NCBI RefSeq assembly: GCF_002159645.1
Contig: NZ_NFJB01000013.1
Coordinates: 1 to 64,000 of the forward strand
Length of the DNA stretch: 64,000 nucleotides
Source of the DNA: Parabacteroides sp. An277
Lineage (GTDB): Bacteria > Bacteroidota > Bacteroidia > Bacteroidales > Tannerellaceae
Reading direction: 5' to 3'
Part shown: positions 34,766 through 45,025 of the stretch, in pieces
How positions within the stretch are numbered: position 1 is the first letter of the stretch
Layout: each line of letters begins with the position of its first letter
Translations under genes and position numbers: made by a program
The notes under the pieces: generated by a model
The model's input: only the letters and a program-made list of their open reading frames with translations
The model's database searches: none
Told to the model about the DNA's origin: nothing

Positions 34766-36394
<1,629 letters not shown>

Positions 36395-36425
36395 TTAGGA
36401 ATAAATCGAAATTAAATTGCGAGTG

Positions 36426-36433
36426 CAAAGATA
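36426..36433 (-). promoter_or_regulatory. Promoter -7 box of the ABC-F gene
   Basis: Minus-strand TATCTTTG, 44 bases upstream of the ATG. Confidence 0.6.
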
Positions 36434-36463
36434 CATAAAATAGGGCAGATGCGGAAATGGGAT

Positions 36464-37606
36464 TTAGGCTTTCCCCGGATAACTTTTCCATAAAAGAAGG
36501 AGAGAACGGACAATACGTTTCGTTTGCCGCAACGCATAGCGCGCATCCATCGCTTCGGCCAGCGAGACAGGCGCGGAATGGATGGAAAAAATAGGAACGG
36601 AGCTTTCCAGTCCGGAAGGTTCCGCACAATTGCCCGTCAAGACGATTACCGGAACGTGTGCGGCGCGCGCTGCCTCGATGACGCCTGATACCACTTTCCC
36701 GCAATTTGTTTGGGTATCCACTTTTCCTTCTCCTGTAAAGACCCAATCGGCACCAGCTAATTGATCGTCGAAATGCAACAGCCGACGGATAATCCGGATG
36801 CCTGATGCGAGGTGTGCCTGCAAGAAAACCGCACCACCTCCTCCCAATCCGCCTGCAGCGCCCGAACCGGGAAGTTGCTGCAAGTCGATTCCTGTTTTCT
36901 GGTGGACAAGGGCAGCAAACGCACGCAATCCGTTGTCTAATTGGCGGACTTGTTCCGGTGTGGCTCCTTTTTGAGGCGCGAAAACAAAAGCAGCTCCATC
37001 TGGACCATAAAAAGGATTCGATACGTCGGTAGCTATTTCGAAAGTACATTCAGCCAATTCTGGCAAACAGTGCGTTATGTCTACGTCTGCTATTTCAGAT
37101 AGATAAGCGCCCCCATCCGGCACTTCCCGTCCCGTTTTGTCCAAGAAACGAAAACCCAACGCGCGCAACATGCCCGTGCCCGCATCGTTTGTTGCGCTTC
37201 CGCCAATACCCAACAGGAAATGCCGCGCCCCGCGACGGATAGCATCCGCAATGAGTTGTCCTACACCCCGAGTTGATGCCCGCATCACATTCCTTTCCTC
37301 CATTTGGAGTAAAGGCAATCCGCAGGCCGCCGCCATTTCGATAACCGCCAGACGGGATGAAGCAACCCAACCATACGCTGCCTCGATGGGGCGATGTAAG
37401 GGATCTTCAACGCAACAAAACACGCGCTCGCCCTGCAAAGCTTGTATGAGTGCATCGACAGTCCCTTCTCCGCCATCGGCAATTGGAATCTTGCATACGT
37501 GGCATGCCGGGTAAATTTCCTTTACCGCCTCTTCAATTACTTCTGCCAATGCAACGGAAGAGACGCATCCTTTGAATGAATCAATGGCTACAACAATCTT
37601 TTTCAT
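36464..37606 (-). CDS. Glycerate kinase, GlxK/GarK family
   Basis: 380 residues. Phosphorylates D-glycerate, linking it to glycolysis. Conserved blocks: AIDSFKGCVSSVALAEVI, PIADGGEGTVDAL, GIGGSATNDAGTGMLRALG, ATDVSNPFYGPDGAA and FTGEGKVDTQTNCGKVV. Full length for the family. No neighbouring glyoxylate genes, so it may be a stand-alone metabolic gene. Confidence 0.92.
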   Translation of the reverse strand: MKKIVVAIDSFKGCVSSVALAEVIEEAVKEIYPACHVCKIPIADGGEGTVDALIQALQGERVFCCVEDPLHRPIEAAYGWVASSRLAVIEMAAACGLPLLQMEERNVMRASTRGVGQLIADAIRRGARHFLLGIGGSATNDAGTGMLRALGFRFLDKTGREVPDGGAYLSEIADVDITHCLPELAECTFEIATDVSNPFYGPDGAAFVFAPQKGATPEQVRQLDNGLRAFAALVHQKTGIDLQQLPGSGAAGGLGGGGAVFLQAHLASGIRIIRRLLHFDDQLAGADWVFTGEGKVDTQTNCGKVVSGVIEAARAAHVPVIVLTGNCAEPSGLESSVPIFSIHSAPVSLAEAMDARYALRQTKRIVRSLLLLWKSYPGKA

Positions 37607-37632
37607 TTTTCCTATTCCCTGATTGATTAGGC

Positions 37633-37676
37633 TTAAAAAAGAACGCAGATAAACTGCAAAGAGCTCATCTGCGTTC
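37633..37676 (-). terminator. Terminator after secA
   Basis: Minus-strand GAACGCAGAT/ATCTGCGTTC perfect 10-base stem, 16-base loop, then TTTTTT. Confidence 0.88.
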
Positions 37677-37700
37677 CAATCGTGTTAGTTAAAAATAACA

Positions 37701-40700
37701 TTACAAACCTTGCCCATGGCAGTTCTTATATTTTTTGCCGCTTCCGCAAGGACAAGGATCGTTTCGTCCTACTCGTTTTTCCGCACGAACAGGTTCGTGA
37801 GGAGTGACTGTCTCTTCCGACGCTCCGTTGATATCCGGTTTCTCAGCGTGGTATTGGCTCATATCCTCATGTTGTTCCTGCTCTTCTGCTTTTTCGATTT
37901 GTACCCGACGCGCTTCAGCCGCCATTTGGATTGCTGCAGCTTGCATAGCAGCCCGACGTTGTGCCAACTGCTGACGTTCTTCCGCGCTCATTTCGCGTAC
38001 CGGAATTTGTCCGCGCATTAAAATAGCAACCGTCTTGCGGTTCATCGAATCCACCATGCTCTTAAAGAGATTATAAGATTCCAGTTTGTAAATCAACAAC
38101 GGGTCTTTATGCTCGTAGCTGGCGTTCTGAACGGAATGGCGAAGTTCGTCCATTTCGCGCAGATGTTCTTTCCATGCTTCATCAATCGTATGTAATACGG
38201 TTTGCTTTTGGAATGATTTAACAACCAGTTTGCATTGCGAATCATAAGTCTCTTTCAAGTTACAAGCAACGTTATACATACGTTGACCGTCGGTTACCGG
38301 AATCAAAATATTCTCATACATGGCACCTTGTTGCTCATAGACTTGCTTAATGACAGGCTGTGCCACTTGTATCATACGTTCCATACGTTGTTTATAAGCA
38401 GCTAATGCAGCATCAAACAGCTTATTACCTAAATCATCAGCCTTCATGTTCTTGAATTCTTCTTCGGTGAAGGGCGATTCCATGGCAAAAGTACGGAACA
38501 TTTCCAATTTGAAACCTTCAAAATCCATTGTATCGGCAAATTGCTCGGCAACAGCTATTGAGGTATCATAGATTGTATTCAAGACATCCAGGCCGATACG
38601 TTCACCCATCAACGCATGGCGGCGACGCGTGTATACAACGTTACGTTGCGAATTCATCACGTCATCATATTCCAACAACCGTTTACGAATGCCGAAGTTA
38701 TTTTCTTCTACTTTCTTTTGAGCACGCTCTACGGATTTGCTCAACATCGGATGTTCCAATACTTCACCCTCTTTGAAGCCTAATCTATCCATCAGATTAG
38801 CAATCTTCTCGGAAGCGAACAAACGCATCAAGCTATCTTCCAACGAAACAAAGAATACAGAAGAACCTGGGTCTCCTTGACGACCAGCACGACCACGTAA
38901 CTGACGGTCTACGCGACGACTCTCGTGGCGTTCTGTACCGATGATGGCCAAACCACCCGCTGCTTTTACTTCCGGCGAAAGTTTAATATCGGTACCACGA
39001 CCGGCCATGTTCGTCGCAATGGTTACAGTACTGCTTTGTCCTGCCAATGCCACGATTTCGGCTTCCTTCTGGTGTAACTTCGCATTTAAGACATTGTGTT
39101 TGATCTTGCGCAATGTCAACATACGGCTCAACAATTCGGAAATCTCGACAGACGTTGTACCCACCAATACGGGTCGGCCTGCTTCTGTCAGTTTCACGAT
39201 TTCTTCAATCACGGCATTGTATTTCTCTCGTTTGGTCTTATAGATGCGGTCGTTCATATCGATACGGGCAATCGGACGATTAGTCGGGATTACCACTACA
39301 TCCAACTTATAGATATCCCAGAACTCGCCGGCTTCAGTCTCGGCTGTACCCGTCATACCTGCCAATTTATGATACATACGGAAGTAGTTCTGCAACGTAA
39401 TAGTGGCGAATGTCTGTGTCGCAGCTTCTACCTTTACGCGCTCCTTAGCTTCAATCGCTTGGTGTAAGCCATCAGAATAACGGCGTCCATCCATGATACG
39501 TCCTGTTTGCTCGTCGACAATCATCACTTTATTGTCGATAACCACGTATTCATCGTCTTTTTCAAACAACGTGTAGGCTTTCAACAACTGATTGATAGTG
39601 TGTACACGTTCGCTCTTGATTGAATAGTTCGTGAGCAGTTCATCCTTTTTGGCTTGCTTTTCCTCTTCTGTACCTTCCATGTGTTCTAGTTGGGAAAGTT
39701 CGGTAGCAATATCAGGAAGAATGAAGAATTGATTGTCTTCGCGGTTACGGCTCAAGAGGTCGATGCCTTTATCTGTCAATTCCACGCTGTTATTCTTTTC
39801 GTCGATAACCAGATAAAGTTCATCTGTCGCTTCATGCATGTGACGCATGTTTTCCGACATGAAATATTCTTCCGTCTTCAGCATTTGTGCCTTTACACCC
39901 GGTTCACTCAAGAACTTAATCAAGGCTTTACTACGCGGGAATCCTTTGTATGCACGGTACAATTGCACGGTACCTTCTTCTACGACTTTTTCATCGTTGC
40001 TTGCCATTTTCTTCTTGGCTTCAATCAGTAATTTTTGGCAAAGCTCTTTTTGTGCATTTACGACTACTTCTACGTCAGGACGGAATATTTCAAATAATTG
40101 ATCATCGCCTTGTGGAACCGGACCAGAAATAATCAATGGCGTACGGGCATCGTCAATCAACACCGAGTCGACCTCATCGACAATCGCGTAGTTGTGTTGG
40201 CGTTGAACCAAGTCTTTCGGACTGGTGGCCATGTTATCACGCAGGTAATCGAAACCGAACTCGTTGTTCGTACCAAACGTAATATCTGCCATATAAGCTC
40301 GACGACGCGCGTCTGAATTAGGTTTGTGTTTATCGATACAATCAACCGAGAGGCCATGGAACATATACAATGGACCCATCCACTCCGAGTCGCGTTTCGA
40401 CAAATAATCGTTGACGGTCACTACGTGTACACCGTTTCTGGTCAATGCATTCAGGAATACTGGCAAGGTGGCTACCAAGGTTTTACCTTCACCCGTTGCC
40501 ATTTCGGCAATTTTTCCCTTGTGCAATACGACGCCACCAAACAACTGTACGTCATAGTGTATCATATCCCAAGTTACTTCATTTCCTCCTGCTTTCCAAT
40601 GATTCTGGTAAATCGCCTTGTCGCCTTCTATGCGGACAAAGTCAAAACGAGTTGCTAAGTCTCGATCGAAATCGTTAGCTGTCACTACCACTTCCGTATT

Positions 40701-41069
40701 TTCAGCAAAACGACGGGCTGTATCTTTTACGATAGCAAAGACTTCCGGAAGTACTTCATCCAAGACTACCTCCATTTTATCGGTAATCTGTTTTTCAATC
40801 TTGTCTACTTCCGCCCAAATAGCTTCACGTTCTTCCAGTTCTTTGTCTTCAATGCTAGCACGCAGTTCTGTCACCTTGGCGCGCTCATCGGCTACATAAT
40901 CTTGGATGCGTTGTTTGATTGCATCTACTCTCGCACGCAACTCGTCGTTGCTCAAAGGTAGGATAGAAGGATAAACCGCCTTTACCTTTTCTACATACGG
41001 TGTAATTTCCTTCAAGTCTCTTTGCGACTTATTTCCGAACAGCTTCGTCAAAAATTCATTAAATCCCAT
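37701..41069 (-). CDS. secA: Preprotein translocase ATPase SecA
   Basis: 1122 residues, longer than E. coli SecA (901), as normal in Bacteroidota. Walker A is MATGEGKT (190-197); [20 protein letters not shown] and the C-terminal helicase motif [12 protein letters not shown] are present; the extreme C-terminus is the zinc SEC-C motif (Cys1106, Cys1108, Cys1117, His1118). It has an extra N-terminal insertion rich in charged helix (about 45-100). Drives export through SecYEG. A phosphatase-fold gene and a DUF4105 gene lie upstream on the same strand. Confidence 0.97.
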   Translation of the reverse strand: MGFNEFLTKLFGNKSQRDLKEITPYVEKVKAVYPSILPLSNDELRARVDAIKQRIQDYVADERAKVTELRASIEDKELEEREAIWAEVDKIEKQITDKMEVVLDEVLPEVFAIVKDTARRFAENTEVVVTANDFDRDLATRFDFVRIEGDKAIYQNHWKAGGNEVTWDMIHYDVQLFGGVVLHKGKIAEMATGEGKTLVATLPVFLNALTRNGVHVVTVNDYLSKRDSEWMGPLYMFHGLSVDCIDKHKPNSDARRRAYMADITFGTNNEFGFDYLRDNMATSPKDLVQRQHNYAIVDEVDSVLIDDARTPLIISGPVPQGDDQLFEIFRPDVEVVVNAQKELCQKLLIEAKKKMASNDEKVVEEGTVQLYRAYKGFPRSKALIKFLSEPGVKAQMLKTEEYFMSENMRHMHEATDELYLVIDEKNNSVELTDKGIDLLSRNREDNQFFILPDIATELSQLEHMEGTEEEKQAKKDELLTNYSIKSERVHTINQLLKAYTLFEKDDEYVVIDNKVMIVDEQTGRIMDGRRYSDGLHQAIEAKERVKVEAATQTFATITLQNYFRMYHKLAGMTGTAETEAGEFWDIYKLDVVVIPTNRPIARIDMNDRIYKTKREKYNAVIEEIVKLTEAGRPVLVGTTSVEISELLSRMLTLRKIKHNVLNAKLHQKEAEIVALAGQSSTVTIATNMAGRGTDIKLSPEVKAAGGLAIIGTERHESRRVDRQLRGRAGRQGDPGSSVFFVSLEDSLMRLFASEKIANLMDRLGFKEGEVLEHPMLSKSVERAQKKVEENNFGIRKRLLEYDDVMNSQRNVVYTRRRHALMGERIGLDVLNTIYDTSIAVAEQFADTMDFEGFKLEMFRTFAMESPFTEEEFKNMKADDLGNKLFDAALAAYKQRMERMIQVAQPVIKQVYEQQGAMYENILIPVTDGQRMYNVACNLKETYDSQCKLVVKSFQKQTVLHTIDEAWKEHLREMDELRHSVQNASYEHKDPLLIYKLESYNLFKSMVDSMNRKTVAILMRGQIPVREMSAEERQQLAQRRAAMQAAAIQMAAEARRVQIEKAEEQEQHEDMSQYHAEKPDINGASEETVTPHEPVRAEKRVGRNDPCPCGSGKKYKNCHGQGL

Positions 41070-41171
41070 ATCTTTATTAAATTGACAATTGTCTCATCTT
41101 CTATTTATAACGGACAATTGGATATTTTACAGTTATATTTGTTTCTAATTACAGTAATAAAAAATAATTGC

Positions 41172-42803
41172 TTATTTAGCAGGAATTGCCAATTCTCCTT
41201 TGTTTGTGGACAATTCCTTGAGAGGTGAACTTTGGGAAGCATTGGGTGGCCTGATTCTTAGAATATAAGTTACGGTAGGAGCTACTTCGGTCGCTTTTAC
41301 TTCGCGATAGATGCGCTCTGGTTTGATACCATTTCCTAAAAATATCAAAGGAGTCAAGACTGCATTATTTCGAATGACCTTGACTTTCTCTTTCGGGTTA
41401 TCGTGATTGATTTTCCAACCTGGTTGCAATTCAATAATCAAATCGCCGCGTCCCAAATGATGCGTCCCTTGCCGGAACTTGGCAGTACCTTCGTTCCAAT
41501 CGCCGAAAAGGAGACTATAATCGGTCGTAACGTGTTGTACGCCGCTAAATTCTTTCAGGAAAGCAGCCGCCTTGCGTTGAATCTCGCCCAAATCCAGTTT
41601 AGCATCTTCGATGGCTTTGCGGTTTAAGTATATCTGATTGTGATAGTACCCTTTCACCCAATTGGTTTGCTGTCCGTAGAGTGCCATCAAATACATATTC
41701 AACAAGGCAACACAGCGTTTCGGGTGGAATTCGCCCTGTGTGACATACGCGTCCAGCTCTGCCGTATATTCTTCTTCGCTTTTATAGTAACCAGAACCTG
41801 TAAAAACAACCAATGTTTTCGAAAGTCCTACTTTGCGGTCTATGGCATCTAAAAGCTGCTCAATGTCTTTATCCAGCTGGTAATATGTATCCTGTATTTC
41901 ATGTGTATATTCCTTATTCATATTACCCAAGTAATTCCCCGCGTAATATGTCACCGAAAGCATGTCCGGACAGGCACGTGTCCCAAACCCACCATATTCT
42001 AAGAATTGCATGGCCAACCGGTTTACTTCCTTATTGACGAAAGGCGTTGTCTTTAGTTTGGGATAACATTTCCGCTCTTTTTCGCTAAAGGTGTATTTGA
42101 AAGGAATCTCATCTAAAATATAAGGAAAGGCATTATAGCGGTCGATGGAAAGCGAAGGTGTCCATTCCATCTTATCCAAACGGGCAGAAAGGGATTCTAC
42201 TCCGTTGTTATATCGTTCTACGTACCAAGGGACGCTTTTGTAATAGGTCGTGGTGGCCCATTTCCCGTTGGTATCATCTATCCAGAATGCACCATTAGCT
42301 GCATGTCCGGCGGACAAAATGGCGGACTCGGCATCCGGGGCAATGGCATACACATCGCTACGTCCCTTCGAGGCAATCTTCAGTTCATCGCCAATGGTCG
42401 AACTGAACAAGGCTTTGGGGGAGTAATTATCTCGTGTAAAATTCCCTAAGTATGCAGGGTCGTACAAGATGGATATTTCTCGCTCGTGCTCAAAGTCATA
42501 TTTGCGATTAGAAGAGATACCATGGAAACAGGGATTGGAACCGGTGAAAAGGGTGGCAAATGCGCTGGCTTCGTCCACTTCTGGAAAATCGAAACGGATG
42601 TTAGGATAAACTTTCCCTTCGTTGAGCAATCGCTTGAAACCCCGTTCGCCGAATGTATTGTAGAAGTACTCGATATAATCGCCTCGCAATTGGTCTACCG
42701 TAATATATACGACTAATTTGGGAACCTGTGTCTGGGCTTCCAAATTAGTGACCACCAAAATGGCAATCAGCGAGGTTAATACTTTCCTTACTTTGTTGTC
42801 CAT
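41172..42803 (-). CDS. Alkaline-phosphatase-superfamily protein, possibly inactive
   Basis: 543 residues with a signal peptide (VLTSLIAILVVTNLEA). The fold resembles PafA-type phosphatases: VVYITVDQLRGDYIEYF at the start, LFTGSNPCFHGISSN and TPLIFLGNGIKPERI. However, the catalytic Thr region (usually TxPGHAS before the TG motif) reads FPEVDEASAFATL, the usual ADHG metal site reads VFTGSGYYKSEEEY, and the late THG histidine is missing (VIRNNAVLTPLIF). Most metal ligands therefore seem lost, so this may be a binding protein or a divergent enzyme. Located 102 bases upstream of secA on the same strand. Confidence 0.75.
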   Translation of the reverse strand: MDNKVRKVLTSLIAILVVTNLEAQTQVPKLVVYITVDQLRGDYIEYFYNTFGERGFKRLLNEGKVYPNIRFDFPEVDEASAFATLFTGSNPCFHGISSNRKYDFEHEREISILYDPAYLGNFTRDNYSPKALFSSTIGDELKIASKGRSDVYAIAPDAESAILSAGHAANGAFWIDDTNGKWATTTYYKSVPWYVERYNNGVESLSARLDKMEWTPSLSIDRYNAFPYILDEIPFKYTFSEKERKCYPKLKTTPFVNKEVNRLAMQFLEYGGFGTRACPDMLSVTYYAGNYLGNMNKEYTHEIQDTYYQLDKDIEQLLDAIDRKVGLSKTLVVFTGSGYYKSEEEYTAELDAYVTQGEFHPKRCVALLNMYLMALYGQQTNWVKGYYHNQIYLNRKAIEDAKLDLGEIQRKAAAFLKEFSGVQHVTTDYSLLFGDWNEGTAKFRQGTHHLGRGDLIIELQPGWKINHDNPKEKVKVIRNNAVLTPLIFLGNGIKPERIYREVKATEVAPTVTYILRIRPPNASQSSPLKELSTNKGELAIPAK

Positions 42804-42837
42804 GTAATGTTATTTCTATTTGAGGCATTCACAAATA

Positions 42838-44019
42838 TCATGCCATTTTATATTTCTTATTTGTTATTATTGATTCCGAACGTACCCAAAGCGTGAGTAT
42901 CAATGGAATAAACGCTGGATTAATGTGCTGAGGGAGGAACCATCCTCCTGCCAACATCAGCGTTGTGGCCGCAAAGTTAATAAAATGATACCAATATCCC
43001 ATACGTCTGGCCTTTTTTACTAAACTAAATGGCACGACGAGCAGTTGCAACGGATGCAGCCAAATGATATTCCAGTTGGGCCACGTTGCCGGATGTTCGG
43101 ATAGGAACGCAATAAACCACACTACGCATCCCGCCAATCCAGCTACCAGGAACAGGACCGCGTCCAAACTGTAATAATGGCAGCCTCTTCGCCATTCGCG
43201 GTAAGTCAGTAGCAAGACAACGCACAGCAGGATGTAGGCGCAAACCGTTGGTGTGAACCATTCCGCGGGGGCTTCTTCGGCTGGAAGCGCTTCGGTCACC
43301 TGTGTTTCCTTTACGAGCGGACGTTCATTTCCCTCTTGGTCGATGAGAACGGCCGAGGCCATGGCTTCCCGCAGGTAGTCGGGGAGGAACATCATTTCGT
43401 GTGGCGTCGCGATGCGGTCGGTCGGGCTTCCCAATACCAGGTCGCACCCGAACGTCAGCCACGCATGGTGTCGTGTGCAATGGTTTATCATCTCGCGGAA
43501 TGTTTTGGCTGCAGGTTCCCATCGGTAGTCTACTTTGCCTAACACGTGGGTCTCTACCAGCCGGGCCGGGCGCGTGGCACAATTGTCGAAAAAGAAATTG
43601 TACCGGTAGACGCGGTTCTCCGGTTCGTAGTTCTTGAGTAACGCGCCCCAGATGCGTTCCACTTCGACGGGCGCGAGGTCCAGTATCTGTTCCGTCACGC
43701 GGCTGCCTCGCATCTGATATTCTGCGATGTAATCTGCATATTTCATGATGCCCAGCATATAATCCGTCTCCCCTTTGGCAAAACGGTATACAAAGTTCGG
43801 TTTGTCAAAACTGAAGATGCCGTAGTTGAAGACATAATCCAGATTCCGCGCCGGGTCGTTCAAGCGGAGTGCCGCGTGTCCGTAGAGCGTGAACACCTCG
43901 CCCTCATAAGGCTCACTCGTCAGGATGCTCACTTTCGCCTCCGGACTCAAAAGTTGTGCGCCGATAGGTTGCCACCCCACGAGCAGGCTATATATAATAA
44001 TGTATAGGAATCGTTTCAT
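42838..44019 (-). CDS. DUF4105 membrane protein, possible lipoprotein N-acyltransferase (Lnb-like)
   Basis: 393 residues: signal sequence, a periplasmic domain (about 22-260) and about four to five C-terminal membrane helices (VCAYILLCVVLLLTY onward). His48 in LYGHAALRL and Cys147 in FFFDNCATRPARL look like an NlpC/P60-type catalytic pair. From memory, Bacteroidota DUF4105 proteins have been reported as the lipoprotein N-acyltransferase Lnb, replacing Lnt; I cannot verify that this is the orthologue. Own promoter. Confidence 0.75.
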   Translation of the reverse strand: MKRFLYIIIYSLLVGWQPIGAQLLSPEAKVSILTSEPYEGEVFTLYGHAALRLNDPARNLDYVFNYGIFSFDKPNFVYRFAKGETDYMLGIMKYADYIAEYQMRGSRVTEQILDLAPVEVERIWGALLKNYEPENRVYRYNFFFDNCATRPARLVETHVLGKVDYRWEPAAKTFREMINHCTRHHAWLTFGCDLVLGSPTDRIATPHEMMFLPDYLREAMASAVLIDQEGNERPLVKETQVTEALPAEEAPAEWFTPTVCAYILLCVVLLLTYREWRRGCHYYSLDAVLFLVAGLAGCVVWFIAFLSEHPATWPNWNIIWLHPLQLLVVPFSLVKKARRMGYWYHFINFAATTLMLAGGWFLPQHINPAFIPLILTLWVRSESIITNKKYKMA

Positions 44020-44044
44020 GCGCTATCTGTCTTTATTTCCGGCG

Positions 44045-44052
44045 CAAAGATA
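44045..44052 (-). promoter_or_regulatory. Promoter -7 box of the DUF4105 gene
   Basis: Minus-strand TATCTTTG, 26 bases upstream of the ATG. Confidence 0.62.
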
Positions 44053-44289
44053 CGAATAATGTGGAAAATGCCCGCATAAAAGTTCGTTTTAGAAAACAGC
44101 ATATCCTATTCATCTCCATTGGAAGCACTAACCGGACGGGGAAACCGCCCAACTATGCGTAACCGGCTACGTGACGCGAAGCTACACCTGCGGATGGCAA
44201 ATCCCTCCCACGGGGCGACCTCGAAGGGTCTTTCGCAGTGCGGCCTATTTCGCAGGAATGAAGGAAACGATACGTCAAGAAGGTCGTAA
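44053..44289. other. Intergenic DNA of unknown nature upstream of the 41-bp repeats
   Basis: About 240 bases between divergent promoters with no convincing gene. Small potential hairpins are visible (GGGGAAACCGCCC, CGTAACCGGCTACG, GACCTCGAAGGGTC). It is unlike any riboswitch consensus I know (no cobalamin, TPP or NiCo core). Confidence 0.4.
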
Positions 44290-44390
44290 AATTTTTTTGC
44301 AAACCCGCCAGCGGCGCTGGGAGGCCAGAAAAATTTTTTGCAAGCCTGCCAGCGGCGCTGGGAAGGCAGAAATTTTTGTTGCAAAGGTGC
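44290..44390. repeat. 41-bp repeat, two full units and a partial third
   Basis: GCAA(A/G)CC(C/T)GCCAGCGGCGCTGG starts at 44299 and 44340, and GCAAAGG at 44381: 41 bp apart each time. Every unit follows a poly-A/T stretch (AAAATTTTTT) and contains the hairpin CCAGCGGCGCTGG. It is located 120 bases upstream of the NikR-like promoter. Confidence 0.85.
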
Positions 44391-44509
44391 ATTTTCTCCT
44401 TTCTTTTCTGGAAAGTCCGGAAAAAACACGTCGCTTTGTGCTGTTTCCAAATCATTTTTCATGGTCCATTTTTTGATAAACGTTTGCATCCTATCTAAAG
44501 GATTCTTTT

Positions 44510-44517
44510 TACCTTTG
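44510..44517 (+). promoter_or_regulatory. Promoter -7 box of the NikR-like gene
   Basis: TACCTTTG, 32 bases before the ATG; a TTTG at 44483 is spaced 23 bases, slightly long. Confidence 0.62.
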
Positions 44518-44548
44518 CGCCGCAAATGCAAACGAAAGGACAGGAAAG

Positions 44549-44950
44549 ATGGGACTGAAGCGATTTGGTGTTTCGTTGGAAGATGAACTGTTGGCTGCGC
44601 TCGACCAGTATGTGCAGGCGAATGGTTTCCCTAACCGCTCGCAGGCCATCCGCTTCTTGATTGAAAAGAACGTGGCGGAGCAGAAGTGGCAATGCAACCA
44701 CATCGTGGCGGGGACGATTATCCTCATGTACGACCAAGTGAAACGGGAAATCACCTCGAAGGTGTCGCTTATCGAGCAAGAATACCAAGACGTGGTGCTC
44801 TCTTCTTCGCAATATTTCATCAATAAGAACTTTTGCTTGCATATTGCCACCGTGATGGGCGAAGCGCATCGGCTGACCGAATTGTCGGATAGGCTGACTA
44901 CGATAAAAGGCATCAAACATGGTAAACTGGTGATGAGCCGTGCCGATTGA
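44549..44950 (+). CDS. NikR-like ribbon-helix-helix regulator lacking the His ligands
   Basis: 133 residues: N-terminal ribbon-helix-helix (about 1-45; LKRFGVSLEDELLAALDQYV, NRSQAIRFLI) and an ACT-like C-terminal domain as in NikR. Against E. coli NikR, the nickel ligands His76, His87 and His89 are replaced (EYQD region and Gln88/Phe90), whereas the Cys95 equivalent (Cys96) remains. It may sense another metal or no metal. It directly precedes a TonB receptor and probably regulates it (inference). Confidence 0.82.
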   Translation: MGLKRFGVSLEDELLAALDQYVQANGFPNRSQAIRFLIEKNVAEQKWQCNHIVAGTIILMYDQVKREITSKVSLIEQEYQDVVLSSSQYFINKNFCLHIATVMGEAHRLTELSDRLTTIKGIKHGKLVMSRAD

Positions 44951-45025
44951 GCCTTATTTTTTTGCCCGACGGGTAGCACGAATCAGGAAATAAGTAGCAC
45001 GACATCCTATTATAAAAGTAAACGT

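Noticed and set aside
44053-44289. Metal or cofactor riboswitch near the NikR-like gene
   Set aside because: It lies upstream of the mapped promoter and lacks any known consensus core.
44106-44531. Minus-strand frames through the 41-bp repeat near the NikR-like gene
   Set aside because: Repeated PSAAG-type peptides reflect the DNA repeat; no start signal or similarity.
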